DNA of 64,000 bases from Delphinapterus leucas (taxonomy: Eukaryota; Chordata; Mammalia; Artiodactyla; Monodontidae). Numbering within the stretch: the first letter of the stretch is position 1; each line of letters begins with the position of its first letter. Both the position numbers and the translations under genes were made by a program. Below the pieces are notes generated by a model. The model saw nothing but the letters and a program-made list of their open reading frames with translations. It had not been told where the DNA came from and ran no database searches. The stretch covers positions 7,509,604 to 7,573,603 of the forward strand of contig NW_022098004.1 of assembly GCF_002288925.2 (NCBI RefSeq). The letters are read 5' to 3'. Shown here piece by piece: positions 10,630 through 22,387 of the stretch.

Positions 10630-11458
10630 GTTATATAAATGACCCAAAGATGGCTTCTGTGTATTGACCCCTAGGTTGTTTATTTCTTCACTGCAGGCAG
10701 AGACTTATTAGCTCAAAAGCCCACTGGTGCCAAACGCAAATTTTTACACATTTAATTATTTTAAATAATAGCGGAAACAAGGATATTCAGAGCCTGCTTG
10801 CTTTGCATACCTTGTGAAACCTCACAGAGTATCTGCTGACCATTAGTAAGATAGAGCTTTGTAGTTATAAGACCCCCAAGAAGGGACTTCCCTGGTGGTT
10901 CAGTGGGTAAGTCTCCACGTTCCCAATGCAGTGGGCCAAGGTTCGATCCCTGGTCAGGGAACTAGATCCCACATGCATGCTGCAGCTAAGAGTCCACATG
11001 CAGCTACTAAGAAGCCTGCATGCCACAACTATGAGCCCACGTGCTGCAACTAAAAGATCCCACATGATGCAACTAAAGATCCCGCATGCCTCAAAGAAGA
11101 TCCTGCATGCTGCGACGAAGACCTGGCGCAGCCAAAATAAATAAATAAATATTTTTTAAAAAAGAAAGACCCCAAGGAGCTCTCTAAGAGAGTCTCTACT
11201 GTGCAGCTAAGTGACAGCACCTAGACATGTAAGCCTCCTCTCAGATCATCCTCTTCCCCAGGAGTTCCTTTGCCCTCCTCCCATCCTGGGTGGAGGCCCC
11301 CCCACTGTGAGCTTCTGGATGGTTTCATACTGTGAGGGAGTTTCCCTCTCAGGCAATCCTGTCCAACCCCTGCCCAATAGAGCATGCGTATTACTGCCTC
11401 TCTTAGTCATGTCTTTTTTTATTGATCAGCTCCCAAATCCCTTGAACCCCCTATAATA
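10630..11458. mobile_element. Unidentified insertion in the fossil L1
   Basis: L1 text stops at 10629 and resumes at 11469. The 10-bp string 'ttttacattt' occurs at both edges (10620-10629 and 11459-11468) as expected for a target duplication. The inserted DNA is not L1, has a different and higher-GC composition on its right side (11170-11450), and contains a SINE at 10883-11164. Without that SINE it is about 550 bp. An old LTR is one possibility; no clean TG...CA ends were found. I see no coding signal. Confidence 0.55.
10883..11164 (+). mobile_element. CHR-type SINE, long form
   Basis: Forward long-form SINE starting 'gggacttccctggtggttca' with repeated 'agcccacgtgctgcaacta'-type blocks and an (AAAT)n tail. 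Its flanks 'aagacccccaag' and 'aagaccccaagg' form an imperfect duplication. The block of 'gatccc(a/g)catg' repeats near 11050-11110 looks tandemly amplified compared with other copies here. Confidence 0.9.
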
Positions 11459-12851
11459 TTTTACATTTAAATCTATGATCCATACTGAGTAATTATTTTT
11501 GTGTAAGGTGTGATTTCTTTTTTTTTTTATTTGCTTTGAGTTCCAATTGTTCCAATATCATTTGTTTAAGAGTATCACCTATCCATTGGATTACTTTTAC
11601 ATCTTTATTGAAAATCAGTTGGCCATACTCTTTTGGGTCCATTTCTGGGCTCCATATTATGTTCCATTATTTTTTTCTATTTTGATACTATTGTGAATGG
11701 AGTTGTTTTCTTCATTTTTGGATTCTTTATTATCAATATATATAGATACAATTGACATTTGTATGGTGATCTTAGATCCTATGACCTTGCTAAACTTGTT
11801 TATTTGTTAGTATATTGTGTTACATTATTTTATATTATAATATTAGGTTTTCTTTTTTTTTCCCCCTTGGGATTTTCTATATACAGTATCATGTCAACGG
11901 TCAATAAAAACAGTTGTATTTCCTTCTTTCCAATTTGAATGGTTTTAATTTCTTGTCTTCTTTTTTGGCTTTATTTTGTCATCTAGACCATCCATCATGA
12001 TGTTCAATAGATTTATTGAAAGCAGACATTTATGCCTAGCTCCTGATCTTAGGGGAAAATCATTCAGTCTTTACACTTAAGTATGGAACAAGTTGTATAT
12101 TTTTCATATATTCTCTATCAGGTTGAGGAAGTTCCCTTAGAATCCTCATTTTTTGGGGAGACTTTTATCATGAATGAGCGTTAGATTTTGTCAAGTACAT
12201 TTTCTTCATTCACTAAGAATATCATGTGCTACCTACCTTGCATTCCTGGGTAAGTCACAGGATAAATACATTCTTGGTGTGATTATATAATTTGTCGATG
12301 TGTTGGTGAATTCAGTTCGCTAATATTATGTTTAAGATTTTTGCATTTATACTAATGGTGGATATTGATTTGTAGTTTTCTTTTGTTGTGATATTTTTGC
12401 CTTTGTTATCAGGGTAATTCTGGCCTCTTAGAATTCATTGGGAAGTGCTTCCTTCTCCTTTATATTTTGAAAAAAAATTTGTGAAGAATTGGTAATATTT
12501 CTTCTTTAAATATTTGATAATATTTACCAGTGAAACCAATTTGGCCTTGGCTTTTCTTTGTGAGAAGATTGTAATTACTAACCTAATTTCTTTACTTGCT
12601 ATAGGTCTATGAGACTTTTTCTTTTTGAATGAATTTGCAATTTCTTTCTAGGAATTTGTTCATCTCATATAGGTTAGTTATCTAATTTCTTGGCCTAAAG
12701 TTGCTCATAATATTATTTTATGGTTCTTTTATTTTCTGCAGAATGAGTAATTATGTCCCCTTTTTCAGTCTTGTTTTTTGCTTGTTTTCTTTTTCTCTGT
12801 TCTTTTCTTGGTTGGTTAATCTAAAGGTTTGTCACTTTTGTTGATTTTTTC

Positions 12852-13207
12852 TTTTTAAATTTTATTTACTTATTTATTTATTTTTGGCTACATTGGGTCT
12901 TCATTGCTGCATGTGGGCTTTCTCTAGTTGCGGCGAGCAGGGACTACTCTTCATTGTGGTGTGTGGGCTTCTCATTGAGGTGGCTTCTCTTGTTGCAGAG
13001 CGCGGGATCTAAGTGCATGGGCTTCAGTAGCTGTGGCACGTGGGCTCAGTAATTGTGGCTCGCGGGCTCTAGAGCGCAGGCTTAGTAGTTGTGGTGCATG
13101 GGCTTAGTTGCTCCACGGCATGTGGGATCTTCTTGGACCAGGGCTCGAACCCGTGTCCCCTGCTTTGGCAGGCAGATTCTTAACCACTGTGCTACCAGGG
13201 AAGCCCC
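12852..13207 (-). mobile_element. CHR-type SINE, long form
   Basis: Reverse long-form copy with an (ATTT)n tail complement at the left and the head 'taccagggaagcccc' at the right. The duplication 'tgttgat(t/c)ttttc' (12839-12851 and 13208-13220) has one mismatch. It lies in the reverse-transcriptase part of the fossil L1. Confidence 0.94.
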
Positions 13208-13518
13208 TGTTGATCTTTTCAAGGAAACAACTTTTGGTTTCTTTGTTTTTCTGTTTCGTATGCCATTTATTTTACTCTTCTTTTTTTAATCTCTTAATTT
13301 AGAGGTCAATTATTCATTTGAGACTGTTCTTCTTTTCTGATACAGGCATGTAATGCTGGCTCTAACTGCATTTCATAACCCTTACTATATTGTGCTTTTA
13401 TTTTCATTCAATTCAAAATATTTTCTAATTTCCCTTCTGACTATTTCTTTGAGCCATTAGTAATATAGAGGTATGTTATTTAAATTCCAAATAATTGAGT
13501 TTTCCCGGATTTCTTTCT

Positions 13519-13738
13519 TCCTTTTTTTTTTTTTTTTTTTTTTTTTGCGGTACGTGGACCTCTCACTGCTGTGGCCTCTCCCGTTGTGGAGCACAGGCTC
13601 TGGACGCGCAGGCTCAGTGGCCATGGCTCACAGGCCCAGCCGCTCCGCGGCATGTGGGATCCTCCTGGACCAGAGTATGAACCCGTGTCCCCTGCACCGG
13701 CAGGTGGACTCTCAACCACTGCGCCACCAGGGAATCCC
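13519..13738 (-). mobile_element. CHR-type SINE, short young form
   Basis: Reverse short-form copy with a long uninterrupted T tract (the tail) at 13522-13546 and a GC-rich body. The 14-bp duplication 'ccggatttctttct' is exact (13505-13518 and 13739-13752). The long pure tail and exact duplication argue for recent insertion. Confidence 0.96.
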
Positions 13739-15138
13739 CCGGATTTCTTTCTGTTGTTGATTTCTAATTTAGTTCCATTGTGGTTAGAGAACATACTTTG
13801 TAGGATTACAGTTCATTTAAGTTTATTGCGGCTTGCTTTGTGGCCTAATATATAGCCTGTCCTGGAGAATGTTTTGCGTGTGCTTGAAAAGAATGTGCAT
13901 TCCTCAGTAATAGCATGGTGCATTCTAAATATGTTACGTTGGTTGATAACATTGTTCAAGTCTTTCATATCCTTGTTGAATTTCTGTATATTTGTTCTAT
14001 TGATTATTGAGCGTGATTTATTGAAATATCCAGCTCTTATTGTTGATTTGTCTATTTTTCCTTCAGTTCTGTCATTTTTGATTCATATGTTTTGAGACTT
14101 CATTATTAGTTACATATACATTTATAATTATTATATCTTTATGATATATATTGACCCTTTTATCATTATGAGATATTCCTCTCTTAGGTACTATTTCTTG
14201 TTTTGAAGTTTATTTTCTCATAGATTAATATAGTCACTCTACCTTGATTATCGTTACTGTTAGCTTTGTAAATCTTTTTCCATCCCTTTAGTTCCTACCT
14301 ATTTGTGTCTGAATTTAAGGTGTTTTCCATAGACAGCATGTAGTTGGCTCTTGCTTTTTTTGCCTCCAATGTGATAGTCTCTGCATTTTGATTGGGGGCA
14401 TTCAAACTATTAATGTTAATATAATTATTTACATGGTTGGATTTGCATTGGTCATTTTTCTATTTGTTTTCTGTGTCTTCCTCCTATACATAAATGTTTC
14501 TTTTTAAATTCCTCTGTTGATTTTTTTTACTATATTTTTAGTTATTTTCTTAGTGATTACTATAAAGATTATTATATGCATCTCAATTTTTCACAGTTAC
14601 CTTCAGATAAATATACTCTCAACTTTCCTAAAATACAGAAACTCTGCTGCAATATGGCTCCATTCCTATCCCCACTTTGTACTACCATGTTATCATATAC
14701 ATTCCATCAATGCATGGTAAAATGCAACAGTACAATATTATAATCATTGCTTTATGCAATGTAATGTCTTTTAAAACAATTAAGAGAAGACACAATATAT
14801 GTATAAAACCTTTTATATTGGCCTATTTATTTCCCATTTCCAGTGATTTTCATTTCTTCTGTGTATTCAAATAACTGTCTGTTGTCATTTCCTTTTAGCC
14901 TAAAAGATGTCTTTTATTATTACTTGTAATATAGGTCTGCTAGCAACAAATTCTCTCAATCTTTGTTTATCTGGGAAAGTCATCGTTTCATAATCATTTT
15001 TGAAGGATAGTTTTGCTGGTTATAAAGTTATTGGCTGAGAGTCTTTTCTTTCAGCACTTTAAGTGTCATCCCACTGCCTTCTGGCTTCTATTGTTTTTGA
15101 TGAGAAGTCTGTTGTTAATCTTATTGTGGTTGTCGTGA

Positions 15139-15381
15139 GGGCAACTGCTTTTCAAGTAGCACGGAGCTGTGGCCAGGATGATTCTGCCATCACTGCCAGC
15201 CTCCTAGATCTCTGCCTCAAGCACTGCCTCCGAATATGATCTCAGGCTGATGGTGGCTGGAGCTTGGAGAAAATGATACACAAGTGACCAAATAGTGCTT
15301 GCATAACTGGGTCCAGGACTGGGATGGATCTGTGTCTCCAGGCCAGTGACAGTACATCTTTGGCTGACTAGACACCTGGCC
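15139..15381. mobile_element. Unidentified 243-bp insertion in the fossil L1
   Basis: L1 5'-region text breaks near 15130 and resumes at about 15391 ('cttggacttcatgtcatttt'). The flanks 'ttgtcgtga' (15130-15138) and 'ttgtcctga' (15382-15390) differ at one base and look like a 9-bp target duplication. The inserted segment is more GC-rich than the L1, has no A tail and no obvious inverted ends, and I recognise no family. The minus-strand frame (15204-15407) resembles no protein I know. Confidence 0.5.
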
Positions 15382-15769
15382 TTGTCCTGATCTCCCTTGG
15401 ACTTCATGTCATTTTTCTCTTGCTACTTTCAAGATTTTCTCTTTGTCTTTTGTTTTCTACAATTTGACTATGATGTTTCTGGGTGTGGATCTATTTATTT
15501 TCAACATAGAGTTTGTTCAGGCTTCTTGGATGTATATATTAATGCTTTTATAAATTTTGAGAAGTGTTCAAGCATTATTTCTTCAAAAAATCTTATGTCT
15601 CCTTCTCTCTCTTGTTACATGTATGCTGGTGTGCTTGATGTTTCCCCATAGATTTCTGAGTCTATTTATTTTTTAAAAATCCTTTTCCTTAATTTTTCAG
15701 ACTCGATAATTTCTATTGCTCTATCTTCAAGTTCACAGATTCTTTCTTCTACATTCTATGGGTTTGGAC

Positions 15770-16808
15770 AACTATATAATGACATGTTTCCATCATTACA
15801 GTATCATACAAAGTATTTTCTCTGTCCTAAATAACCTCTGTGCTCCACCTATTCATTCCTCCCCCCTCCCCTAGTCCCTCGCAACCACTGATGTTTTTCT
15901 TGTTTTGTTTTGTTGTTTTGTTTTGTTTTGTTTTTTCAGTATGCAGGCCTCTCACTGTTGTGGCCTCTCCCGTTGCAGAGCACAGGCTCCGGACGCGCAG
16001 GTTCAGCAGCCATGGCTCACGGGCCCAGCCGCTCCGCGGCATGTGGGATCTTCCCAGACCGGGGCATGAACCCTGTCCCCTGCATCGGCAGGCGGACTCT
16101 CAACCACTGCGCCACCAGGGAAGCCCAACCACTGATGTTTTTATTGTCTCAATAGTCTTGCCTTTTCCAGAAACTCATATCATTAGAATCATACAGCATG
16201 TAGTCTTTTCAGTTTGACTTTTTTCACTTAGTTATAACATTTAAGTTTCCTACTTTTCTTTTCATGGCTTAATAGTTCATTTGTTTTCAGTGCTGAATCA
16301 TATTCCATTGTCTGAATGCATCACAGTTTATTTATCCATTTACATATGGAAGGATTTCTCGGTTGATTCCAAGTTTTGACAATTATGAATAAAGCTGCTA
16401 GAAACATCCATGTGTGGGTTTTTTTTGTGGACATGTTCTCAACTCCTTTGTGTAAATATCAAGGAGTGCAGTTGCTGGACCATGTGGTAAGAGTACGTTT
16501 AGTTTTGTGAGAAGCTGCCTAAATGTCTTCCAATGTGGCTGTACCATTTTGCATTCTTACCAGCAATGAATGAGAGTTCCTCTTGCTCCACATCTTCACC
16601 AGCATTTGGTGTTGTCAGTGTTCCAGATTTTGGCCATTCTAATAGGTGTGTCATGGTATGTCATTGTTGTTTTAATTTTCATTTTCCTAATAACATAAGA
16701 TGTGGAGCATCTTTTCATGTGCTTATTTGCCATCTGTATATCTTCTTTGGTGGGGTATCTGTTGAGGTCTTTGGCCCATTTTTGAATTGGATTATTTGTT
16801 TTCTGGCT
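15770..16808 (-). mobile_element. Old L1 3' end, minus strand
   Basis: Reverse L1 3' UTR followed by the ORF2 C-terminal region: 'gaatcatacagcatgtagtc', 'atattccattgtctgaatgc' near 16300 and 'tatcttctttggtggggtat' near 16738. This 3' end abuts the 5' end of the previous L1, so two elements lie head to tail. It is interrupted by the SINE at 15899-16126. Confidence 0.85.
15899..16126 (-). mobile_element. CHR-type SINE, short young form, (TTTTG)n tail
   Basis: Reverse short-form copy. The tail complement is a (TTTTG)n repeat rather than a pure T run. The 16-bp duplication 'aaccactgatgttttt' is exact (15883-15898 and 16127-16142). The flanking L1 reads through once one copy is removed. Confidence 0.96.
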
Positions 16809-18019
16809 AAAAGAATTTAACCCAAATAAGGAGGAAAGAGAATCTTCCCTAAGCAAGTAATAACTTGAAAGAAGAAACTTGAATGATGAGTCAGAGTTGG
16901 AGAGGTTAAGAGATAGGAAGTGGGAGGAAAAAAATTTATAGACAAAGGGGAAAATTATATGCCAGCACAAGGATTTAAGAAATAGTTGTCACATTTGAGG
17001 AAGCCTGGAGGAGAATCAAGCAAAGGGGAGAATGCTGCCTAAAGTATGCAGGATCATGGATTCTATAAGGTTACTTGAGATTTGAGATATTTTCCTAAAA
17101 GAAGAGCCAAAATGAAAAGTTTTAAAGAGTTGTATGTGGTGGGTTTGGGTAAGCAACGTGATCATCTTTCTATTTTACAAAGATCTCTCTGGTTGCAAAA
17201 TGGTGAATGGATTTAGGTGGGACACAAGATGGGTTGCTAGGAAGCCAGATTGGAGGCTACTATAGGAGCCTGGTTGGAAGATAACTGTGGCTTGGACGAT
17301 GGTGACTGTAGTGTGGATGGAGAGAGATATACAGATATGAGATGTGCTTAACATGTTGAATCAAGAGGACTATGTTTTTGAGGTATGCAAGAGAGGGAGA
17401 GAAAGTAGTCAAAAATAACCTTTAGATTTCTGGCTTAAGCATCAGAATAGATAATGGTGCCATTTATTGAGGTGGGGAACAATGGCACAGGGACATGTTT
17501 GGGAGAGGAAGAGAGAAAAGTTATGTGGTCAAGTCTAGCCATATCCAGGAAACATAATATACGGATTTGGAGCTTGTGGGAAAGGACTGAGTTAGAGATA
17601 CGGATTTGGGAGTTGTTGGCATATCCTTGGTAATGGAAGCTTGGGGAGAAGATGGGGTTGCACACACAAACTGTGTAGATGGAGTCAAGAAGAAAGACAG
17701 AGCCTGTAAGATTGCCTGACATTAGGATGATTCCAGGAAAGGAGAATGAATAAAAATGCTTAGGAAAGATGGGAGGGAAACCAGGGAAGTTTGGCACCCT
17801 GGAAACCAAGGAAAAGTATATTTCTCAAAAAGAGCAGTCAGTGATATCAAATGTTGCTGGCAGATCAAGGAAGATGAGGACTGTAAATTGTTCTTTGGAT
17901 TAGTCACAAGAAGAAATCAATTTTTCTTGGTAAGAGGAGTTTCAGTGGAATAGGTGGAATAATGAACTGGTTGAGGACTAAGCTGGTGGTAAAGAAATTA
18001 AGGTCATGAGCTTTGAGTC
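16809..18019. repeat. Probable ancient interspersed repeat, unnamed
   Basis: This purine-rich stretch includes text such as 'gagttgttggcatatccttg' and 'cagtcagtgatatcaaatgt', followed by 'tgctggcagatcaaggaaga'. It resembles an old mammalian dispersed repeat that I recognise by wording but cannot name with confidence. Short minus-strand frames (17435-17809, 16596-16970) have no recognisable domain and are not called as genes. Confidence 0.4.
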
Positions 18020-18030
18020 AAGAAGTTTGG

Positions 18031-18223
18031 GGGCTTCCCTGGTGGCGCAGCGGTTGGGAGTCCGCCTGCCGATGCAGGAGACAGGGGTTCGTGCCCCGGT
18101 CCGGGAGGATCCCACATGCTGCGGAGCGGCTGGGCCCGTGAGCCATGACCGCTGAACCTGCGGGTCCGGAGCCTGTGCTCCGCAATGGGAGGGGCCACAG
18201 CAGTGAGAGGCCCGCGTAATGCA
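18031..18223 (+). mobile_element. CHR-type SINE, short form, no A tail
   Basis: Forward short-form copy starting 'gggcttccctggtggcgcag' and ending '...gaggcccgcgtaatgc'. The 11-bp duplication 'aagaagtttgg' follows directly (18020-18030 and 18224-18234), with no poly-A or (AAAT)n tail. It has several differences from its neighbours (for example 'gcagcggttgggagtccgcc'). Confidence 0.93.
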
Positions 18224-19589
18224 AAGAAGTTTGGCTCTTATGCTGACTTCTGGGTTGCCTAATCCAAAGGCCACTTTCCAGTCTTTTTTTTTTTTTGAAC
18301 CTGTGACCATTATGTGTTTTGGTGAGGATGTTCATTTGTCAGTTTTGCCTGAAATATCTCATTCTCAAAAGTTTAAAAATGCTTAGTTTGTATAGATTTT
18401 CTCTTATTATACTTTTGAGTATTGCTTTGCTGTATTTGCTCTTTTTCTGCAGAAAGATCCACTCATTAGTGAAATTTTTGTAATGTGTCCAATTTATCTG
18501 CCACCTCCTCTAATATGTTCATTTTCATTCAATATTGCTTTAATAGTTGATTTAAAAAAATTCTGTTAGTGTTTCTCAAATTTGTTCTATGCAGCATTTA
18601 ATCAAGTTTGGGCAGCATTGTTTTTACCATGTCCCATACAAATGTTTTTTTAATTAAAAATGTTTATATCAGTTGGTGTTTTATATCAGTTTGTTTTTGT
18701 TTAATAAAAATATTTCCCTTGTATCCTACTGAACACAAGCAGTGGATCTTTTATGAATCATTCTTTTATTTTGTGACGTTTAGTGGAATATCATTTATCC
18801 AAGAGTCTAAATATAAGTACATGATGGAATTATTACATACTTGTTATATCCTTATTTTTGAAAAGAAAAAGCATTTCCCACTTTAAAAAATCATTTATTA
18901 TAGAAATTGAAGAATGGTTTCCTGAAGTGAATGATCCATGGTGATGCTGAGTTCCACCAAGCTGGATCTGTGATGGTGAGAGTTGAAATGGATGGGTGAA
19001 GAATGCCTTTATCTCATGCTGTTTTATACTGTGAAAAGCTCATAAATTTCATGGGACAAATATCATTTATTACTGAGGAGAAGATGGCTCAGATGTAGAG
19101 GCTGAAACAGAAACCTGAATGAGAACAGCAGAGGAAGTGTGATGGATCTTTCCATCAGTGCTGTGGCACCGTTCCATTCTCGGTTTCTGTGCTGCTGTTA
19201 CATCAAACCCTGTTCATAAGGGACCCTAGTCACATCCCTCTCTTCAGATCAAGAAGGATTTCCTGGGAAATAAAAACTTCATTTCAAAAAGTAATTTATC
19301 ATTTTTATAAATGTGTCATTTTTAAAGGAAATGAGGGTAAAGCAGATTCTGTGTTTGAATTGATAAGTAAAATATAGTTGCTGTATTCCCATTATTAAAT
19401 ATTAGTTATATGTTATTTTTTCATTTTCAAGTTAATCCAGATGTTTTTTATTGGTGCAAAATGATGGCTTAATATTTAGCATCCTTCAGTTAGGTTGCAT
19501 GATACATTTATATTAGATAAAACTCTACTAGGATATATAAAACTTTAAAACTAATTTATTTTTTTACTCTGCCATAGGTACCACATAAT

Positions 19590-19630
19590 ATTTAGATATC
19601 TTAGCTTGTTTGAAGCTAAGATATCTAAAT
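19590..19630. repeat. Perfect 18-bp inverted repeat (hairpin)
   Basis: The left arm 'atttagatatcttagctt' (19590-19607) and right arm 'aagctaagatatctaaat' (19613-19630) are exact reverse complements, separated by a 5-base loop, 'gtttg'. It is not part of any repeat I recognise. The arms are AT-rich, and the stem is shorter than a typical microRNA precursor. Confidence 0.9.
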
Positions 19631-21689
19631 CTGGAAATACTACATTGCTCTGTAAGAGGTCAAATCATGCACATTCTGGTGAAATGATCTTCCATTGGAA
19701 AACTATTTTACAGGAAACTCTTCTTTGAACCTTACTTAGAACTTTACACCTTTCTCTTGAACTTCAGAACATTTTATGATCTCTCTTGATTTCTTATCAT
19801 AGCATCCCCAGGTGGACTCGCCATTTCTGGCGTGTAAGGAAAAGGAAGAGCGATTGCTGGCTGCCACTATAGCTGGCACCACTGGTCAACATTCAGAAAC
19901 TGTCAGACAAGTAATTTCATCATCTTGGTGTCCAATATTTTCTTCCCACAGCACAGCTTTTAAGCTAGAGAGGAGAGTCAACATAGATGGTTTCATGCTT
20001 GCAGAGTTGGAAGCATAAAAATGGAAAGGGACGGCTGGATGAAACCACATGAAGGTGCTCCCAAGCACATAGGCTCAATATATCCCTGTTACCTATCCCT
20101 AAAGGAGTTTATTATGTCAGCTACAGAAACTCCTGTCAAACTGCACCACACTGTCTCCCCTACCTCTCTCTTTTATTTGCATTTCCATTCTTTATCTGGT
20201 CCACAGTCTCAAGTGTTTTTCTAATGGAGATGTGATTTTTTAATAAAACTGAGATGTCTGTCTAATTCTGACTCAGTAATTCTCTTTCAGTCATCACAAC
20301 AGTACAATCTAAATCATCCCATACTTTCATCACCATATATGGAACCTCATACAAGGTTTCCAGGTGTGATATTTAACCAGACCCAAATGTCTTCCTCTTT
20401 AAGGTACTATTTTTCAGTCTTCATCCTTATGACCTATCAGACTCTACATGGGTTTTTATTTCCCATCTACTCCTTCTTGAACATACAGTAGCATATGAAT
20501 ATCCAGTGTTGCACAGCAATTAGTATTGTTTCTAATCCTCAGGATGCTGGTTGATAACCTTTCCCGTACCTGAGGTTGGCGGTGGCTTTGTATCATGTGT
20601 CTAGCTGTTACTGGTGCATAGCAAATGTTTAATGAAATTTCCCAAACATCCAAACAATCTAGGCAAGACTAAAGGCTTTTGTAAGTAGAGTTGCATTTCA
20701 GGAAATGAAGAACTGTGAGACCAATCAGTTTTTCCAAACTGATTGTGAGGTAACTGAGGCCCTGGCTCATAGAAGGGGTGATGGCTAACGGGAGAGGGTT
20801 CCATTTTGGAGCAGTGAAAATGCTCTAATATTGGTTGTGGTGTTAGACACACAACCCTCAATATACTAAAAGCCATTGAGCCTCGTAAGGCAGAGAAAGG
20901 CAGGGAGGGTAAACCTAGAGGTAGAGGAGTAAAGTTCATGGCATGTTCTAGGAATGGAAATTACTTCATAATCACTTATTTTAATTATTATTTTTTAACT
21001 TTATTTTTTGCTGATTTCATCAGATTGCTATTCATTCTATTTTTCATTCTGTTTTTCCCCTTGTTAATTTGGGTATTTGATCAAACGTTTCTGTTTCATT
21101 CTGTTCCCTTTTGCTGTGTTCATAAGACATCTATATATTATGATTTGCAAATAAGATTCCAACTCTTTACTCAAGAAAGGCATACTGTTCCTCCACCGTG
21201 GTATTCTGCTCCCTGTGTGTCCCAAGCCCAAGGGTAACGTTCCACTCTTCCTGGGATCTGTCACTTACAACCTGTGCCTCAAGGTTCTGTGATGCTGGCC
21301 GCACGGGTCTTGCCCAGCTCAGAGGGGGGAAACTCTATAGACCCTCTGCCTATTGGAAACCATTCCCTCCCACCTCCAGTCTGTCCACGTGAGAAGGTGA
21401 CCATCTCAAGAGAGGAGCCAGGAAGGAGTGAGAAGGGGAGACAGGTGTGGAATACTTCAAAAGACCTGAAAGATGCACTTTGCTCCAGAAAATGACTATC
21501 AGATTAGGTGTGAGCTAAAGACCTGTAAAAAATTTAGGAAAAATATTAAAATCTAAAAGGATTCTGCTCTGAGTGTGTCACAATTGTCTTTAAATTCTCA
21601 CGCCATTTTAAAGCAACTGAGACTGAAAACCAGAGAGGAGGCATATGGGTGTGGTTTATGCAGGAAAGATAACACAGGAGTCATATCCT

Positions 21690-21820
21690 GTGCTGGCCAA
21701 TACCACACACAGGTGTTGTGCCTTCAGCCACATGTGGCTGGTGATGACTGCATTAGGACAGGTATAGAACATTTCCAGCATCACAGAGAGTTCCACTGGA
21801 CAGCACTGCAAGCAGGTGTC
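21690..21820 (+). repeat. Possible non-autonomous DNA transposon remnant
   Basis: The string 'agccacatgtggctggtgat' followed by 'tatagaacatttccagcatc' and 'agttccactggacagcactg' matches the wording of an old mammalian hAT-type MER repeat. The family name is uncertain and the termini are not defined. Confidence 0.5.
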
Positions 21821-22387
21821 CCCGCTCACAGAAAAGTCCTTGCCTCCCCATTACAGACATCAGTTAACTGGCATGCACATGTGCATCGTATATATTTAAC
21901 ATATGCATTGTTTAATGGCATACTTTTTTAACTGGCTAAGACTTTTAAGCAATCAATGGTTCGTCTCCCATTCTCACTGGAGAATAACATTCTACTGTGG
22001 TTATATAAGTTGTTATGCGCAAAGTGAAACGAATAAATAATGTTTCAGAAGACGGGAAAAGCTGGAGAATGAACAGTAGGTGGAGCCTCTGTTTTCTTTA
22101 CAGAAAAAAATAAGTAAAGGACTTTTTATTTAGTTAGAGAGCACTAGTTTTTAGGATGGACTTCGCTGAGGATATGTGATTCAGTACTTTCCCCCATGAT
22201 TCTGGAGGTGAAGGCGCTTGTAGTACTATTAGTCAGTTGGCTAGCAGATTGCGTTAGTCTGCCTGTCCTGGACAGCCACGCCTGGTCTGTGGCCCAGCTA
22301 ATCACTCCGGGAAGCCCTCTCAGGACCACCCAGCAGACTGTACTTTCTATGTCAGACTTACTCGTGTTTCCCTTTAACTTGTAATTT

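Larger units (their letters stand above)
9790..15765 (-). mobile_element. Nearly complete fossil L1, minus strand
   Basis: A single old L1 is read in reverse. The 3' tail is near 9790 and the ORF2 C-terminal region spans 9800-10620. Reverse-transcriptase text runs 11469-12840 ('tggtgaattcagttcgctaa', 'gtaattctggcctcttagaa'). The endonuclease region spans 13390-14430, and 5'-region text runs 14900-15760 ('catcccactgccttctggct'). Five later insertions break it: 10630-11458 (itself holding a SINE), 12852-13207, 13519-13738 and 15139-15381. All frames are disrupted, so it cannot move. L1 normally encodes an RNA-binding ORF1 and an endonuclease/reverse-transcriptase ORF2. Length without insertions is near that of a full element. 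Confidence 0.85.
18235..22387. other. Repeat-poor unassigned region
   Basis: About 4 kb with no young repeat. Open frames are short on both strands and none shows a domain. 18240-19800 is AT-rich; 19800-21500 is more balanced in composition. A perfect hairpin lies at 19590-19630 and a possible DNA-transposon remnant at 21690-21820. Regulatory or conserved sequence may be present, but conservation cannot be seen from one genome. Confidence 0.4.

Noticed and set aside
19440..19470. MADE1-type mariner MITE, from 'ttggtgcaaaatgatggctt'
   Set aside because: Only a short resemblance on one side; the matching palindromic half and the second terminus are absent.
22300..22325. A further SINE head, from 'ccgggaagccctctcagg'
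   Set aside because: No SINE body, tail or duplication is attached.
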